A stretch of DNA of 64,000 bases from Colius striatus. Its lineage: Eukaryota > Chordata > Aves > Coliiformes > Coliidae. The notes below the pieces were generated by a model. That model saw only the letters and a list, made by a program, of their open reading frames with translations, did not search any database and was not told the origin of the DNA. This document shows positions 20,364-35,400 of this stretch, one piece after another. Each line of letters starts with the position of its first letter. Position 1 is the stretch's first letter. The stretch is taken from contig NC_084767.1 of the NCBI RefSeq assembly GCF_028858725.1, positions 609,501 to 673,500 on the forward strand. The letters are read 5' to 3'. Made by a program: the position numbers and the translations under genes.

Positions 20364-21627
20364 GACTGCAAACACCTGTAAAAGCAAAGCAGATAATCAT
20401 TCTCTGGTACACGTTGACATTAGTGCAAAAGCATCACATTTGTGTTTGAAATATCAAGCACAACAATCAGAAATCCCTACGTAGCCACACACACCCGCAC
20501 AAACAGATTATGTTCTTGAGGGACGTGTGTACACTGAGTTTCTTCCAGTCAGGTCTAACAGTCACACTTGGCAGTTTAAAGTCCCACAGACACGTGTGGC
20601 TCTATCTAACCGACACACCCTCTCCACAGGAAAGAAACAAATTGCTAACTCTCAAAAGCAAATTAAAGGTACAAAAAGTCCTCAGATAACTGAATGACTT
20701 GCTTCATCATAGAAAAGGGAAAACACGTTGCTTGCAATAGCTGCATAGAAGGGTGTTGGATATGAACTGGGATAGCTATCAGCCAGCCAGTTTGGTAGAG
20801 AAGCAGCAATTGGTTTGCTTCTGTATTTAGGGCTGAGCTTCACCAGGGCTTTAACACCACCCAGGACTTGCAATATGCTCCAGCTGCCACAGCAACCAGC
20901 CCTGATATTGACGATAGTGCCCGCGAACAGGGCTGCCAGGCTGCCGCCTGCTCACGGGGGCAGAGGTTTTTCTCTCCTCCTGGTTTGCTGGCAACATTTC
21001 ACCAGCTCCCCGGCAGCAACTTGAAGGCAAAGCCAGGCAGGGCCGCGCTGAACCACAGCCTCCCACCGTCCCTGCCAGCGCGGAGCAGTGTCCCCGGAGA
21101 GGTGGGCTCCGATGCAATCAGAGCAGCTACCCCCAGCCATGGGATCTGGTTGGTTTCCAGCCCAGGAAGAGGACAGCAGCCCCTATGGAACAAGCAGGTC
21201 TAGGTGACAGGCCAGGGACGCTCCTCCCGTTTCCCCGTGACTCCAGCACGTCCTGGCCTGGCCGGCCGTGCTGAGCTGCACCCGGGGCAGCCACCGGGCC
21301 CGTCTCCCCCCGGGGACACCCCTGCGCTCCCCTTAGCCCCGGGGCGGTCTCCCCTGCGTCTCCGCCTCCGCAGGAGACCCTCAGGGTCCCGTGAGCCCCA
21401 TACGGAGCCGCCCAGACGGCCCAGAGGCTGCGGTGACGCGCGGCCTCGCGCTGCTCTGCTGCCCCACGCGTGCCCGAGAGGCGCCCGCAGCTCCCGCGGC
21501 ACCGCCTGCCCCACGGGGACCCCAAGTGCCGCGGAGCCGCCGTCCCCTTGGGTCTCTCCGTCCCACGGAAAGCCCGTCCAAGCCCCTGGCGCCTCCCGCC
21601 GCCGCCCCGGTGCCGGCGCCACCTCAC

Positions 21628-21722
21628 CCGCCGGGCCGGGCCGGGCCGGGCCGCGCCGCCAGCTCCGCGCTGCCCCACGGGCGGACCGTGACCACCGAGG
21701 CGAGGGCAGAGCGGCGCCCGCG
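21628..21722 (-). other. FAM114A2: FAM114A2 noncoding first exon (probable)
   Basis: Inside the CpG island the minus strand has a strong donor, CGG|GTGAGG, at 21628. It splices naturally to the acceptor TTTTACAG at 20375, whose exon opens 12 bases before the start codon. An ETS-type CCGGAAGTG at 21729-21737 sits where transcription would begin. The start of this exon is approximate. Four copies of the pentamer CCGGG lie at 21631-21650, next to the donor. Confidence 0.5.
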
Positions 21723-21779
21723 CCTGACCCGGAAGTGCGGCCCAGCCCGGAAGGGCGCCTGGGGGAGCACGTCCGGGCG

Positions 21780-21940
21780 GCGGCGGCGGCGGAGGCGCGC
21801 GGCGGGACCGGGGCGAGCCAGGCCAGGCCGGGCCCGGGCGTCTCCTGGCAGCGAGAGCTGGCAGCGCCGCTCCCGCGCTGCGCTACCGCGGCGTCACGCT
21901 GTACCTGGCGGCATCGGGAGTGGCGGGAGGCGGCGCAGCG
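21780..21940 (+). other. MFAP3: MFAP3 noncoding first exon (probable)
   Basis: MFAP3 in mammals has a noncoding first exon. Here the plus strand offers a donor GCAGCG|GTGCGTAGG at 21941 on the MFAP3 side of the shared promoter, which can join the acceptor TTTTCTCTAG ending at 26730. The 5' end is a guess from the ETS motifs and GGC repeat, and other donors in the island cannot be excluded. Confidence 0.35.
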
Positions 21941-22695
21941 GTGCGTAGGCCCCCCGCGGCCGGTTGGCGCGGAAGCGCTGCCCGGGAGAAGCGGCCGGTG
22001 TTTGTCGCGGCGCCAGGCCCACGCGTGACGTGCGGGGAGCGCGGCTGGACGCGGGGCTTCCCGCTGCCCCGGAGTCGGCGTCTAAGGGCGGTTTTGTGCG
22101 TGGTCGTTGTCAGCTGAGAGGGGAGAAGCAGCGTGTGCTTGTGTGCAGCCGGCCGGGAGCTGCCCCGTGCCCCGTGTCTGCAATTAAGGGACTGCATCTG
22201 CGGCAGCTGTGTCCCGTAGCCAGCCCCGTGCGGCGGGGGCTGCGGTGGGCTCGGCAGCTTGGCTCTTGACCTTGGGTTTTTGGGCAGTGGGTGCAACTGC
22301 TCCTTTCAGATCCCTCAGTGGTGCTGGCAAAGAGTGAGCGCTCTTTACAACCTCTCGCACGCTTGGAGCACCAGTGCTGTAGCTCAGCAAGACCACGACA
22401 TCTAATTGCACAGACTTCCCAGGAATTGAGTCTTCAGGGCTCTGCCGTATGCTGCTCCCAGCCTCAGAGGAGGGCCAGAGGGGCCACGTGGAATGGCCGT
22501 GACGGCCTCACTTCTGCAAGCTGTCACACTGCGAGTAGGAAGTCTGCAAAAGTGATCTGTTTAGATCAGTTTGGTGTGTGTTCATTTCACTTTCTGTAAA
22601 TGCCAAAGCAGACAGGCTTCCACATCATGTGCCAGAAGCAGCAGTCGGTTAGAGCGAGCTGTAATTGTCAGTGAGAGCGGGCTGTGATCTTCCTT

Positions 22696-23113
22696 ATGGA
22701 GCATCTTCCTTGCAAGGAAAGGCTGTGGCAACTGGTGCTGTTTAGTCTGGAGAAGAGAAGACTGTGAGGGGACCTCATTACCGTTTACAAATGTCTACAT
22801 GGTGGATGTCAGGGTGTTGGGGCATCATGTTTTTCTGTTGTAGCTAGTGATAGGACAAGGGGTAATGGAAAGAAGCTGGAACACAGCAAGTTCCATTTAA
22901 ACATAAATTAAAAGGAGGTGAGGGAGCCTTGGCACAGGCTGCCCAGGGAGGGTGTGGAGTCTCCTTCTCTGGAGGTTTTCGGAACCCACCTGGACTCGTT
23001 CCTGTGTGATCCGATCCTGTGTGATCCGATCTAAGTGGACCTGCTTTGACAGAGTAGTTGGACTAGATCATCTCTAAAGGTCCCTTCCAAACCCTACCAT
23101 TCTGTGGTCTGTC
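22696..23113 (+). mobile_element. CR1 LINE 3' fragment
   Basis: The stretch follows the familiar CR1 3' end in order: CTGGAGAAGAGAAG, GACCTCATTACC, GACAAGGGGTAATGG, CAGGCTGCCCAG, GGAGTCTCCTTCTCTGGAGG, GGACTAGATCATCTCTA and the tail CTACCATTCTGTG. It is 5'-truncated and has lost part of the segment between about 22905 and 22930. It also contains a short duplication of GTGTGATCCGATC near 23005-23030. It lies in MFAP3 intron 1, in the gene's orientation. Confidence 0.85.
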
Positions 23114-24376
23114 AGGTGTGTCTCATTTTATGGCTTTGCTTTCATGCAGGTGTGAAATGATGTTATGAGCACGGATGTTATGAGCCGTATAACTTGCGAC
23201 CTCTGGGGCCCCAGGTTTGCAGTGCCTTATAAATGCGTGTAATTTTAAGTACTATCAGTACTCCACTGACCTCAGTGGGACTACCCGTAGTGCTCTAAGT
23301 TAAACACAGATACACTTCTTTGGGATGAGAGCCAAGAATGACTCATACAAGCACATACATCACAGATTTTTATCTGCCTACTGCTATTTGTTGCTAAAAC
23401 TTATGGTTTAATAAAGGTTAAATATGCTGAGCTCAACTTCAGGTTCAGTAGTAAAACAGCCAGCTTCTTCTGGTCTGTACGTCTCATCTTGCTTGGGCTT
23501 TATGCTTTCCTGAAGAGTTGTGAAGGTGGCACTGTTCATGCTGTATCCTTTTTGGATCCTTTCTCAGCCCCAGCAGCTGTTTGGCATGAGTGAGATGCTC
23601 GAGGAATACGGATTTCACAAATCATTTTCCTTTCCGCAGCGCTCGGCAGTGAGAGATCGTTGTCTGCTTAGCAGTAATGGCTTTTCCAAAAGCAGAATGT
23701 GACAAACAATATCTAATAAATCAGAGCTCGAGGAGTTTAATAGTAAAATTCAATGACCCATCTCCAATGTTTTATACATTATGCGAGCTCGGTACAAATA
23801 TAGTGGAGAGCGTAGGCAATTACTGAAGATAATTATCTTATCTTTACGAGGGAAAGTGTTGCCGAGTATTTGTTGTGTTAAATAATTGTCTGAGGTTCCT
23901 GATGGCATTTTAGGAGTGTCACAGACACTTGGATATCTAACAGTTTAAATTTAATGCATTAAAGTAACAACAACACAAGCGAAGGACGGGAAGGACTGCA
24001 ATTATTCTCTAATAAATCTGAAACATTGTTAGTTGGGAGGTCATTGTTTTAGAAGATTGCAAGTTACTCTGATTCGGTAGTGAAGAAGAGGGTTTGGTTT
24101 CCCTGCAGAGCTATTATCTCTTGTAACTGCATCAAATGCTGTGAAGTTGAGTCCCACATGGTATGCAACAGCCATTAAGTGCAGTGGCATTTTTAACTGA
24201 AGGCAGCTGGGTCATGGAGTGATTGTATGCCAAGGACCTGTGCCCACAGCGCCTTTACTTGCTTTGACAGGCTCTCAAATGGCAGCTCTGGCAATACCAA
24301 TCAGTGATCCACAAACTACTCACAGCCTGCCTTTAAGAAATCTGCACAAGGCTACCAAAATAAGCAGGACGGTCAA

Positions 24377-24513
24377 CAGCAGCCTTTTGAGGGCTCTGAA
24401 AGTACTAAAACGGAACATAAAAACACTCCTTCAAACTGACCATCAGCCTTCTGAGGGCTCTGAAAGTACTGGGGGTCTGAAATTGGAACGTAAAACCACT
24501 CCTTCAAAGTGAT
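24377..24513. repeat. Diverged tandem duplication, unit about 64-73 bp
   Basis: Two adjacent copies begin CAGCAGCC / CATCAGCC, share GAGGGCTCTGAAAGTACT, and end ACTCCTTCAAA. The second copy has about 9 extra bases in the middle. The duplication lies in MFAP3 intron 1 and looks like an isolated local event. Confidence 0.75.
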
Positions 24514-26041
24514 CAGCAGCCACCTTAGTGCTGGGTTTTCTCAGACCTATGCAGTTGGTGTGGCTGAGATGCACTTCTCCCAAGGCTTCTCCAAGGCTCT
24601 CCATAACGCTTCCCCTGAAGTGTGACTGGTGGAAAACAAGAACAAAAGAGGCCTTGGTTAGCTGTGGGAAAGTAGCTTCTTCAGCACAATGGTATAATTG
24701 AGTTCTCAGTATTGGTCTCAAACGAAGGGACAAGAGGTGTGGTAGGAGACAGTGGGCCTAATAAAGGAAAAGAAAGAGGGCAGATGAAGGGATTGCTGTT
24801 TACAGGGAAACAAGTGGAGGGCCTGTTCTGTAGTTTCCCTTGCATGATTCAGTGAGTGAGTTGGTTAGTCAAGCTTGAAGGAGGGTTGGAGACAGCTGTC
24901 ATCTTTGCCTTCTTTGTTAAACTCGTTTTGGCAATAGCCACAACAGAAATGGGTCAGATAACACGTTTCTCATCAGATGGCAAGTCTGGAATCTGGTTTG
25001 TCCTTCAACAAATTAACTTCGTCTCAGAAAAAAGATCCCTCATCTGGGTAGTGTGTTATCAGCAAATTTTGCCATTCCTGAGCATGCTTCATTTTCCTCT
25101 ACCGAGAAGACAATTAGTACAAGTCACGTGGGTTTATTTATATTGCATGGCTTTCCAGAACCGATAGGACATGTGTCTGGTTTAGGCAGTGTTAACTAGT
25201 GATTTTGGAAGGATGAGAAGTGTCTGCATTATTTATTAAGAAAATGTGTTCTGCTGTATTGTGATATTTATGAAGCTCAGCTCCCACTAGCATTTATTAC
25301 TGGTAAAAGCAAAGATGATACATTTGAAGTCACACGGTCATTTGGGATGAAGCCAGATATTCCTTAAGATAATATTTTGGCTCGTGGCTTCCGTGCTTCA
25401 TAAATTGTATTGTAGGGCTCTGGAGCACTCCAGCTGGAATCATAACTTCAGGGAATGCATATTGGATTAGAAATGTTCTTGAATCAGGCTTCCAGGAAAA
25501 TGGATTACAGATTTTTCTCTTGTCATTGTCATCTCATTTTGCTACAAGTTGATTTTATTCTGGGTTTTAAAACGGAACATCCTGGTGTGCGAAGAACATA
25601 AAATTAAGGGCTGTGTCTTAGTGCCTTAAAATATCTTTTTGTGCACGTCCATTTCAATAGTGTGAATGCTGTGTCTAGACAAAAGAGATCTTCAAATTGC
25701 TGTGAGACACAGGACAGCGTTTGGGTAGAGTGATAAACAAGATATGACTGCTGAGGTGTAGCAGCATCTAAAGTAAAAGAGTTTCAACAGAAGCTCATTG
25801 CAAAGCAAACAAGGAAAAGGAGGCAGAGTTAGAAAACACAGCAGCAGCAGCGAGAGAAATTGAAAATAAGGAAGTGTGTGTTTAGACATATTCAGAAAGG
25901 GGCTTCCTCTCTGTGGCTGTAACTGCCAAGAGAGTCTTCCCAGCACAGGAAATTACAAGCATGTTGTTTAGTATTTAGCCACCCAACAGGGATTGTGCCT
26001 CTAAAACCAAGTAAGTAGGTGTATAAATACTAAAAATCCAA

Positions 26042-26064
26042 TGTGTGTGTGTATGTGTGTGTGT
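26042..26064. repeat. TG dinucleotide microsatellite
   Basis: A short TG run with one interruption lies in MFAP3 intron 1. Confidence 0.8.
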
Positions 26065-26736
26065 TTTGGTTTTTCTCTAGATGCTAAATGAAAGACTGGC
26101 TGTAGAAAACCAGGGCTTAAAAGCACTTTGATATTAGTGGGGAGGGAGGCAGAAATTATATCCTCTTTCTTGCTTTCCTTCCTCTGTTAAGAAAGCGCTT
26201 CTTCTCTGTTAACAAGAGCAGGATCCACTTTCTGACCCTAAAGATAGCTATGCATTTTGAGTGGGCTGAACAATTTGTTCTCTTTTTTCAAGCCTTTTTC
26301 CCCTTAATGATTATTGTTCCTGAGATTATTTATTTGGATGGGAAGATGAACATTTAGAGGACTGAAGGTTGTGCTAATGCCTTCTTACCCTTGTTTCATT
26401 ACTGTGTTCCGAGCAGAGCTCTGATTTGGAACCTCTCGGCTGGCAGTTTATATTATGCTAATGGAAATCTGTTTGCTGGAAATGAAATCTGAATATGCTG
26501 TAAGCTTGCTGTCGTTAATAAACTTAATTCTGGTTGTATTTTTTTATTTTTTTCAGTTGGATTCCCATTTTCCACTCCTAATATTGATGGTCTTTAAAGT
26601 GCATTTGGATCCAAGACATTTTCTATCACCGAACAAATCGAGAGCCTCCTCTCATCTCAGTGCAATACAGACAGCTTAATATTGTATGACCTCATATTTC
26701 CAAATTAAATGAAAAACGAATTTTCTCTAGCTTTCC

Positions 26737-29060
<2,324 letters not shown>

Positions 29061-32000
29061 GTCCAGCAATACGCTGCTGTTGAAGGAAGCACAGGTGGCC
29101 CCAGGATGCTGCAAGAGAGGGATCTGCAAACAAGCTGCCTCAGTTCCATATGCACAAGTGTTTTCCAAACTGCAGGGTGCCAGAACTGCTACTGAAATCT
29201 GTATTTTCTGTCAGTGTCGATGTAACAGTTTCCAGTCTGTTAGAGAAAGCCCTTTGGAATATTGTGCAGTGGCTTTTCTTTTTAAAGCAAGCTTGCCACA
29301 CTTAAAATATTTTACAAACCAGGAATTCCGTGTCCTTGGCTCCGTTGTAGTTTCTGATACTTTCAGCTTGTATTAAAGTGGCCCAGCTGAGCAGTACAAC
29401 TTGCAATAAGATCTTTTCCTTTGTGAACTTTTTCTTCCTTCACAAAGTGGAGCTGGAATTCCTTTGAGTCAGTGGTGTTGTCCTGATGAACTGTGTGCTC
29501 TTTTTCTATTGCCTTTTGGTGCGTGTAGCCCATCAGAACCACGGTGAGCTGGAACAAATCTATTTTGTGTCGTGCGCTTCTGTGTTGCTCTCAAAGTATA
29601 CTGGATGTAGGAAAGGAGTAGGACCAGGATCAGCTGCTGGACTAAACAAATTGTTGTAAAAGCAGCCTACAGAACAACCAAGGGATCACAGTTTTCCATG
29701 CACCTGCAGAAAACTTGTGTGTACTCCAGTGTGTGGAGAGAGAATTGTTTCCAAGCTCATCGCTTACCCTTGGTGCTGATTGCCAAAGCGCCTTACCCTG
29801 GTTCTGTCTTGCAGAGTGAAGCAGGAACAGCACTGCCAGCGCTGCCTTTCCTTTCACTTTGCTGATTTCACTCGTTACAGAAAATCCAAAGTTTTACGTC
29901 GTACTTGACATTGTTGTGAGAAAAAAGAATGACAGTAATGTGTAGTGGCATAATCTGAAAACTAATTCGTCTACAGGCCCGGTGTCTCAGGCACTTCTTC
30001 CTGAGCAGTGTTTTAATAAAGGAGGTGAAAGGTGGTGAGACAGGATTTGCTCTGGCTAGTACTTTCAGAAAGCAGCTGAGGCAAGTGGTTAGCAGATGGG
30101 CTGGCTGAACTATTGACCAGCCTCTGTCTACAGGAGTGGAGGAACTTGTTGAACCTGTCCTGTCTCATCAGCTGAGGAGAGGTGGCATAAGGGAGAGGTG
30201 CAGGTGCTGACAGACAGCACACGTGTAAATACTTCACCAAGGATCTCCCACACGGCTTCCTTGGCCGCAGAGATCCGGCCTTGAAGAATCAGAGTGCAGA
30301 CAGGAATCTAGTTTCTTCTTTCACTCTTTGGTGCTGATTTTTTTTTCTCCTTAACATTTGTAAGTTGTATCACTTAAATAGCATTTTATGTCCCGTTGAG
30401 ATTTAGTGGATGTAAGGCTTGTAAGCACTCCACAAATTAATTTCTTACAACTACTGGAAGCATATTGCCATATAATTTTAACAACTTGGCAACAGGAGCA
30501 CCATTTAATTTCCCACAACTCTTTTTTTCTTTCCTTATTATTACAAAAATGTCAGTTGAACAAGGGATTCTGGACAGCTGCTCGGGGTTCTTAAGAGGAT
30601 TTGACTTTACATTTACATGAGTAGAGGTGGAAAACAAGCAGGCACAGTGATAATAACAGGATGAGGCCGTCTCATATGATGCACGCTCATAACAAAGGGT
30701 CTGAACTAATTGTAGGTGTCGTATCCTATCAGAGAATGGGAAACCAAAGCATCTATTACCATTTTAGACTACCTTCTGGGGAAAGTTCTGCAGCAGCTGG
30801 TCACCAGGAAATGCAGCCTTAGTTGGCTTGGGTGTGTTGGAGAAAAGAGGTGTTTGTCAGGAAGGAGGAAAATTGCTAGCCGTGGTTATAGTAACATTCC
30901 CACCAGCTTTGCCACCCATTCCCAAGACTGTAGCAAACTTACCTGCTTCAGGGGAATAAAGCCTTCTGTAGTCATTTAAAATAGCTACTGCTCTCATCAC
31001 TAACTTCATTTTTGCTTCCATGGTTTGATGGCACTTTGTGTCCAGGTGAAAAGTTAGTATAGGTTTGTGTAACCTGCCTGCTTCCCTTTTAAGTTTTTTT
31101 GAGGTGATGAGCATTAAAAGATACTCTTGTGGATAAATGCCAAGGTCTAGGAGCCCTGCCAAGATGCTGCTGGCTTCACTTCTGTACTACGCTGAGATCT
31201 GCAGGTTTGTTGCACATGCATGAGTGGAGATTTGAGGGCTTTTGGGTGGCCTAGTTGAAAGAGGTGAAGGCTACGAGAGGGAATGAACTAGTTTAATCTC
31301 CTTTGTTCCACAGGCTGTCAGGATTGTACCTGCACCTGACTTTTTGTCCCATTAACAGCTTCTGTGAAACTGTTGCGTTATACGCAGCAGTAGCATCCTG
31401 GACATTTTGCCCCGAAGTACATACACAATGTAGAGACGTAGCTCCAAAATCAAACCTCCATTTAATTGCTTCCTAAGAAGCAGTTGTGCAATCATGATTG
31501 ACAGATGTCTCATCAGACGTGGCAGCTTACAGGCAGCAGAATGACACTAGAGGTGTGTCAGGTGGGCATCGGGAGAGCAGTTTCCAGCAGTTTCAATCTG
31601 TTCTTTGATTTTTATACTTTATTTACATAGCTCCAAGTCCTTCCTAAGAACAGTTGCTTGTTGTCCTTTTGCTGGTGGAGAGGAAAAGATGCTCATGCAT
31701 AAGGGTCCTCAGAAATGCAGTTGCAGTGTCAATTGCTGGACAGTGAACGTAAGAGTTTTGCTGAATGATGACAGTATTTTGTTCACTAAGTTAATTTCAT
31801 CCCCGGGAAGGAGGCGGTTTCGTAAGGATTTCAGTAAATCGGGAGCAGTTATTAGATGTAAGAACTGATCCTACTCCCCCTGAATTCAATTAGAGCAGAT
31901 TTGAAGCTCCAGTGTATGTTGCAAATGATATTACAGGATCTTTATGCATCTGAGAGCAAGGATGATGGTGATGTTATGCTGTAAACGTAATTTCCAGAGA

Positions 32001-32400
32001 GTGAAACCTGACAGTGGTTTCCAAACAACTTGTGAATTGTTCTTGTTACCCAGAGTAGTTGTTGTGCACTTAAATTCATCTGATGCATCTAATTTAACAT
32101 TAAAAGATGATGTAAACATCAGTGTTTCTCTCTTGTTGTAGGACAAGGAGAGTCTACCTTGGTTTTCCTTGCTTTAAACTAAGTCCTTTGACAATCACAA
32201 GGCTATTTTTCTCTTCTTTGTGACTTACATTTATTTTAAACAATGTTAAATCTACTTGTTATGCCAGAGTACCTAAAACTAACTTTGTAGTGGCTATTTG
32301 TATTACCTGGATTGGAATGTAGCTGTTTAATGTAACCACCTAGGATTTCATACTTTCATACAATGAACTGGTAGATTTGCAAAATAAATTACAGACAAAA
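29061..32400 (+). other. MFAP3: MFAP3 3'UTR, several candidate poly(A) sites
   Basis: The sequence after the stop is AT-rich and free of recognised genes or transposons, consistent with a long 3'UTR. Candidate signals are ATTAAA at 29372-29377 and AATAAA at 30015-30020, 30955-30960 and 32383-32388. Which are used cannot be decided from sequence; alternative polyadenylation is likely. The distal limit given is the last of these. Confidence 0.45.
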
Positions 32401-35400
32401 GCTTTGCTTTGTCAGGGGTTTCGTTTTTCCTCAGGGGTGACAGGTGCCTGTTCATCAAGGTTAAGTAGCACCTGTATTCAACTAAGCAGGATGTTGTTAG
32501 CCATCCTGACAAAGGTTGCTGGGATATTCATTTGTCTGATGGACTCTTCTTGCTATGGCATCTTTGAGTCTGTCTTTTTTGTTTTAAGTCTCTAGATCCC
32601 AGTGCATCTCATCTGTAATAATTGTTACCAGCTGCGTGAGCAAATGGCAACAGAGCCAAAATGGTTTGGGGAAGCTTGTATGTTCTTGATTTCACTTTTG
32701 TAAGCTGAAAGGGTGAGCATGAAGCGCAGTGACCTTCAGCCACTAACTGTATTTTCTGTTCTTACCCTTTTCATGGGATGGTACTATTGTATATTATAAT
32801 CACCTCTTTCTTTCTTTCTTTTAGTCTTCCTCAAAACCCAATGTGTTTGAACACGGCTTAACTGATAAAAAGCCACACAGCACCAAAGTGGAGTATCTAA
32901 AGCTTTCAGGTGACCAAGTCTGTGTTGCTGTTTTCCCAGTGAGTTGCTGAGATGACCTAAAGAAATTTCCAGTCCTGCACCAAGGAAAGCGTGTGGGCTG
33001 CTCTCGCTCTGCACCCCCGGAGCTGGAGGAAGTCTGACTTTACCCTTGCTCTTTGCTAGCCAGCAGTTTATTGAATTACACAGGGAGGGAGGAACATCCC
33101 CTGGAGTGCTATGCTCAGTATACTGAGGGAGGGCCATCTGTGACCGGGCTTGGGTTCCTGATCACTTTGCAAACAACTGAGAGCATTAAACTCTGACAGG
33201 GGCTGATCCCAAGCTTCTGCGTGAGGTGCTGGTTACACTGGGAAGTTATTGTTTCCCATGGGAGTGGCTGATGTTGCATGATAATCCATGTCCTGCAGCT
33301 CTGAGTGCCAGCCTGGAGCAGAGAGTAAAAGTGTCCCTAGTTAAGTTTAAACTGCAATGCCCCCCATCCCAAATAGCAAAAATGCAGCTTGCTGAGAAGC
33401 CCTCTGTAATAACTGGTGAGGCTGTGCAAGGGTGAGTGAGAGCAGACCTCACCCAGATTGTTTTTAAAGAAGTCTCTGGTTGCCAGTCTCTGCATGAGGA
33501 AGATAATAGAATTAGGGCTGAACCTTGGGGATTTTCCCATGAGAATCCATCTGCTTAAAGGAAGAATTATTGGACCCATACTCCTCAGGCTAGGTCAGTG
33601 TTCAGTCAGCGTCTGCTTTCTATCTCCATGTTACGAGATCTGCATGAATGATAATGGTTCAGTTTCATAAAGCTCCTGTAACCTGCCTCTTCATGGCCCC
33701 ATCCACAGTGAGCAACTTTGCGTGGATCAAAAGCCCTCTTCCATTTGGATAAAACCAGATCATGGAAAGGGGAGGTTCATTGGGGTCGATTGTACTTTAA
33801 TTTTAGGTGTGCTCCTTAAAAAACATGCAGTTTTTCTTAGTGTGGCAGCACTACGTGAGTCAATCCTGCAAGAGACAGGCAGTAGAGATACCACTGTGTC
33901 ATTCAACTCAGGCAAGTTACAGCTTATCGACTTCCATTCAGCCAGGCCGTTTCACACCAGCTGCGTCTCCTCCTCGGGTTTCTTTATTGCATAGCAGCTC
34001 ATTCAGATCTCTCCTAACAGTGCCAGCTTTTTGGCAGGTGGAAGGCAGAATTACACCATCGCTCCAGAAAAAGTAATTGTTTTGCTAGATGTCCAAATAC
34101 CAAAAAAGCTCCAGAAGCTGGGAAGTTCTGCTTTATCCCTGGTAAGGCAGTGCCTGTTCTTTGGTCACGCCCGGCTGCCAGTGATCGCAATAATACCGAG
34201 CAATTAGGCCTTTCATTTTCATTAGGCTAATTAATTGTTTGCACAGTGCCTTGAATATGGAAGCATTTTCCTTTGGAAAGAATAAAAAGGATTAGAGTGG
34301 CTTCATCCCAAGATGCTCAGAACATAGTTTATTTATTTTGTGGGAGAAAAATCCTCTCGTGCCCCAAACGCAAACCCCAGGCTCGAGCGTTAGTGCCTGT
34401 GCTGGGACGTTCACATCAGCAGACACACACTGATGCTACATATGGCCACCCATCTGCCTCCACCTTCCATACGGTGTCTGGGCTTGCTGCTGCATGTTGA
34501 TGAGGCTGCGGAGAGGCTGAGGTGTGCTGTCGAGGCTGCAGAGAGGCTCGGGTGTGCTGCCAGGCCTGCGTGTGGGCTGCTGGCAGAGCCATGTGTGCAT
34601 CAGCTCATCATGGCCAGCACCGTGGGGGTTCTGAGCAGTCTGTCGGGACAGCACTCAGAAGGCAGAGCCCTGGGGTGTACATGGCTGCTGGAGACTGTCT
34701 CGAGGGGTTTGTGCTCAAAAGCAAATGAAACCTGAGCTAGGATTCCGTGAGGAAGGGTACTGAGTGGATGCAGGATTGCAGAGGCTATTGCTAGCTCTGT
34801 TTTACATGTATCCTACTCGGTGCCTCTTTGTACTACCCTATCATTAAATACACACTTCATATTCCAAGTGTGATACAGGCTTGCAGAAAGCCATTTCGGT
34901 GGAAAGAGAGGGGAAGCATTCAGCTTTAAGAGAGAGGCTGCCATCACAGACTTCCAGCCAAGTAGTTGGAGATGGCCAGCTGGAGTTCCCCTTGCCGTCC
35001 CTTCTCTCTGCCTCTGCTGCAAGGCCTGTTAGGGGCCATCTGCGAGAGTTGGAAATTGTGTCCTGTGCCACTTTCTCTTCCTTTAAAGATCAGGACACTG
35101 ACAACAGCCCTGGATTTGAAGGGAGCAGGAGAGGCCACCCAAGATGTGCCCTCAGCCCCAGAGGTCCATCCCGTCTTAGAAGCAGCCGCTGGCAGAGGTG
35201 TCGCATCCCCCAGACGATCTGTTCCCCCACTGAGCTGTCCTGACTACTTGAAAGATTTCCCTAACATCTAGCCCTAAGCACCTCTAAATTCATCACCAAT
35301 CACATCCTACCCATGCTACTTCTGCTGCATCTCAGCCCAAGTCAGGACCACCCCAGACACGCAGGAAAGGAATTGAAGGGTGACATAAGGCAGGGCCGAT

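Larger units (their letters stand above)
21200..22260. promoter_or_regulatory. CpG-island bidirectional promoter of FAM114A2 and MFAP3
   Basis: The GC- and CpG-dense block of about 1 kb separates two genes that diverge from it. Two ETS-family (GABPA-like) motifs are visible, CCGGAAGTG at 21729-21737 and CCGGAAGG at 21747-21754. A GGC repeat follows around 21775-21792. No TATA box is evident. The head-to-head arrangement is the same as in mammals. Long open frames across the island on both strands reflect GC content and are not genes. Confidence 0.8.

Noticed and set aside
21127..22028. Long open frames (up to 274 codons) across the FAM114A2/MFAP3 CpG island
   Set aside because: They are open because of very high GC; the region is explained by the divergent promoter and noncoding first exons, and the predicted peptides are low-complexity Arg/Ala/Pro.
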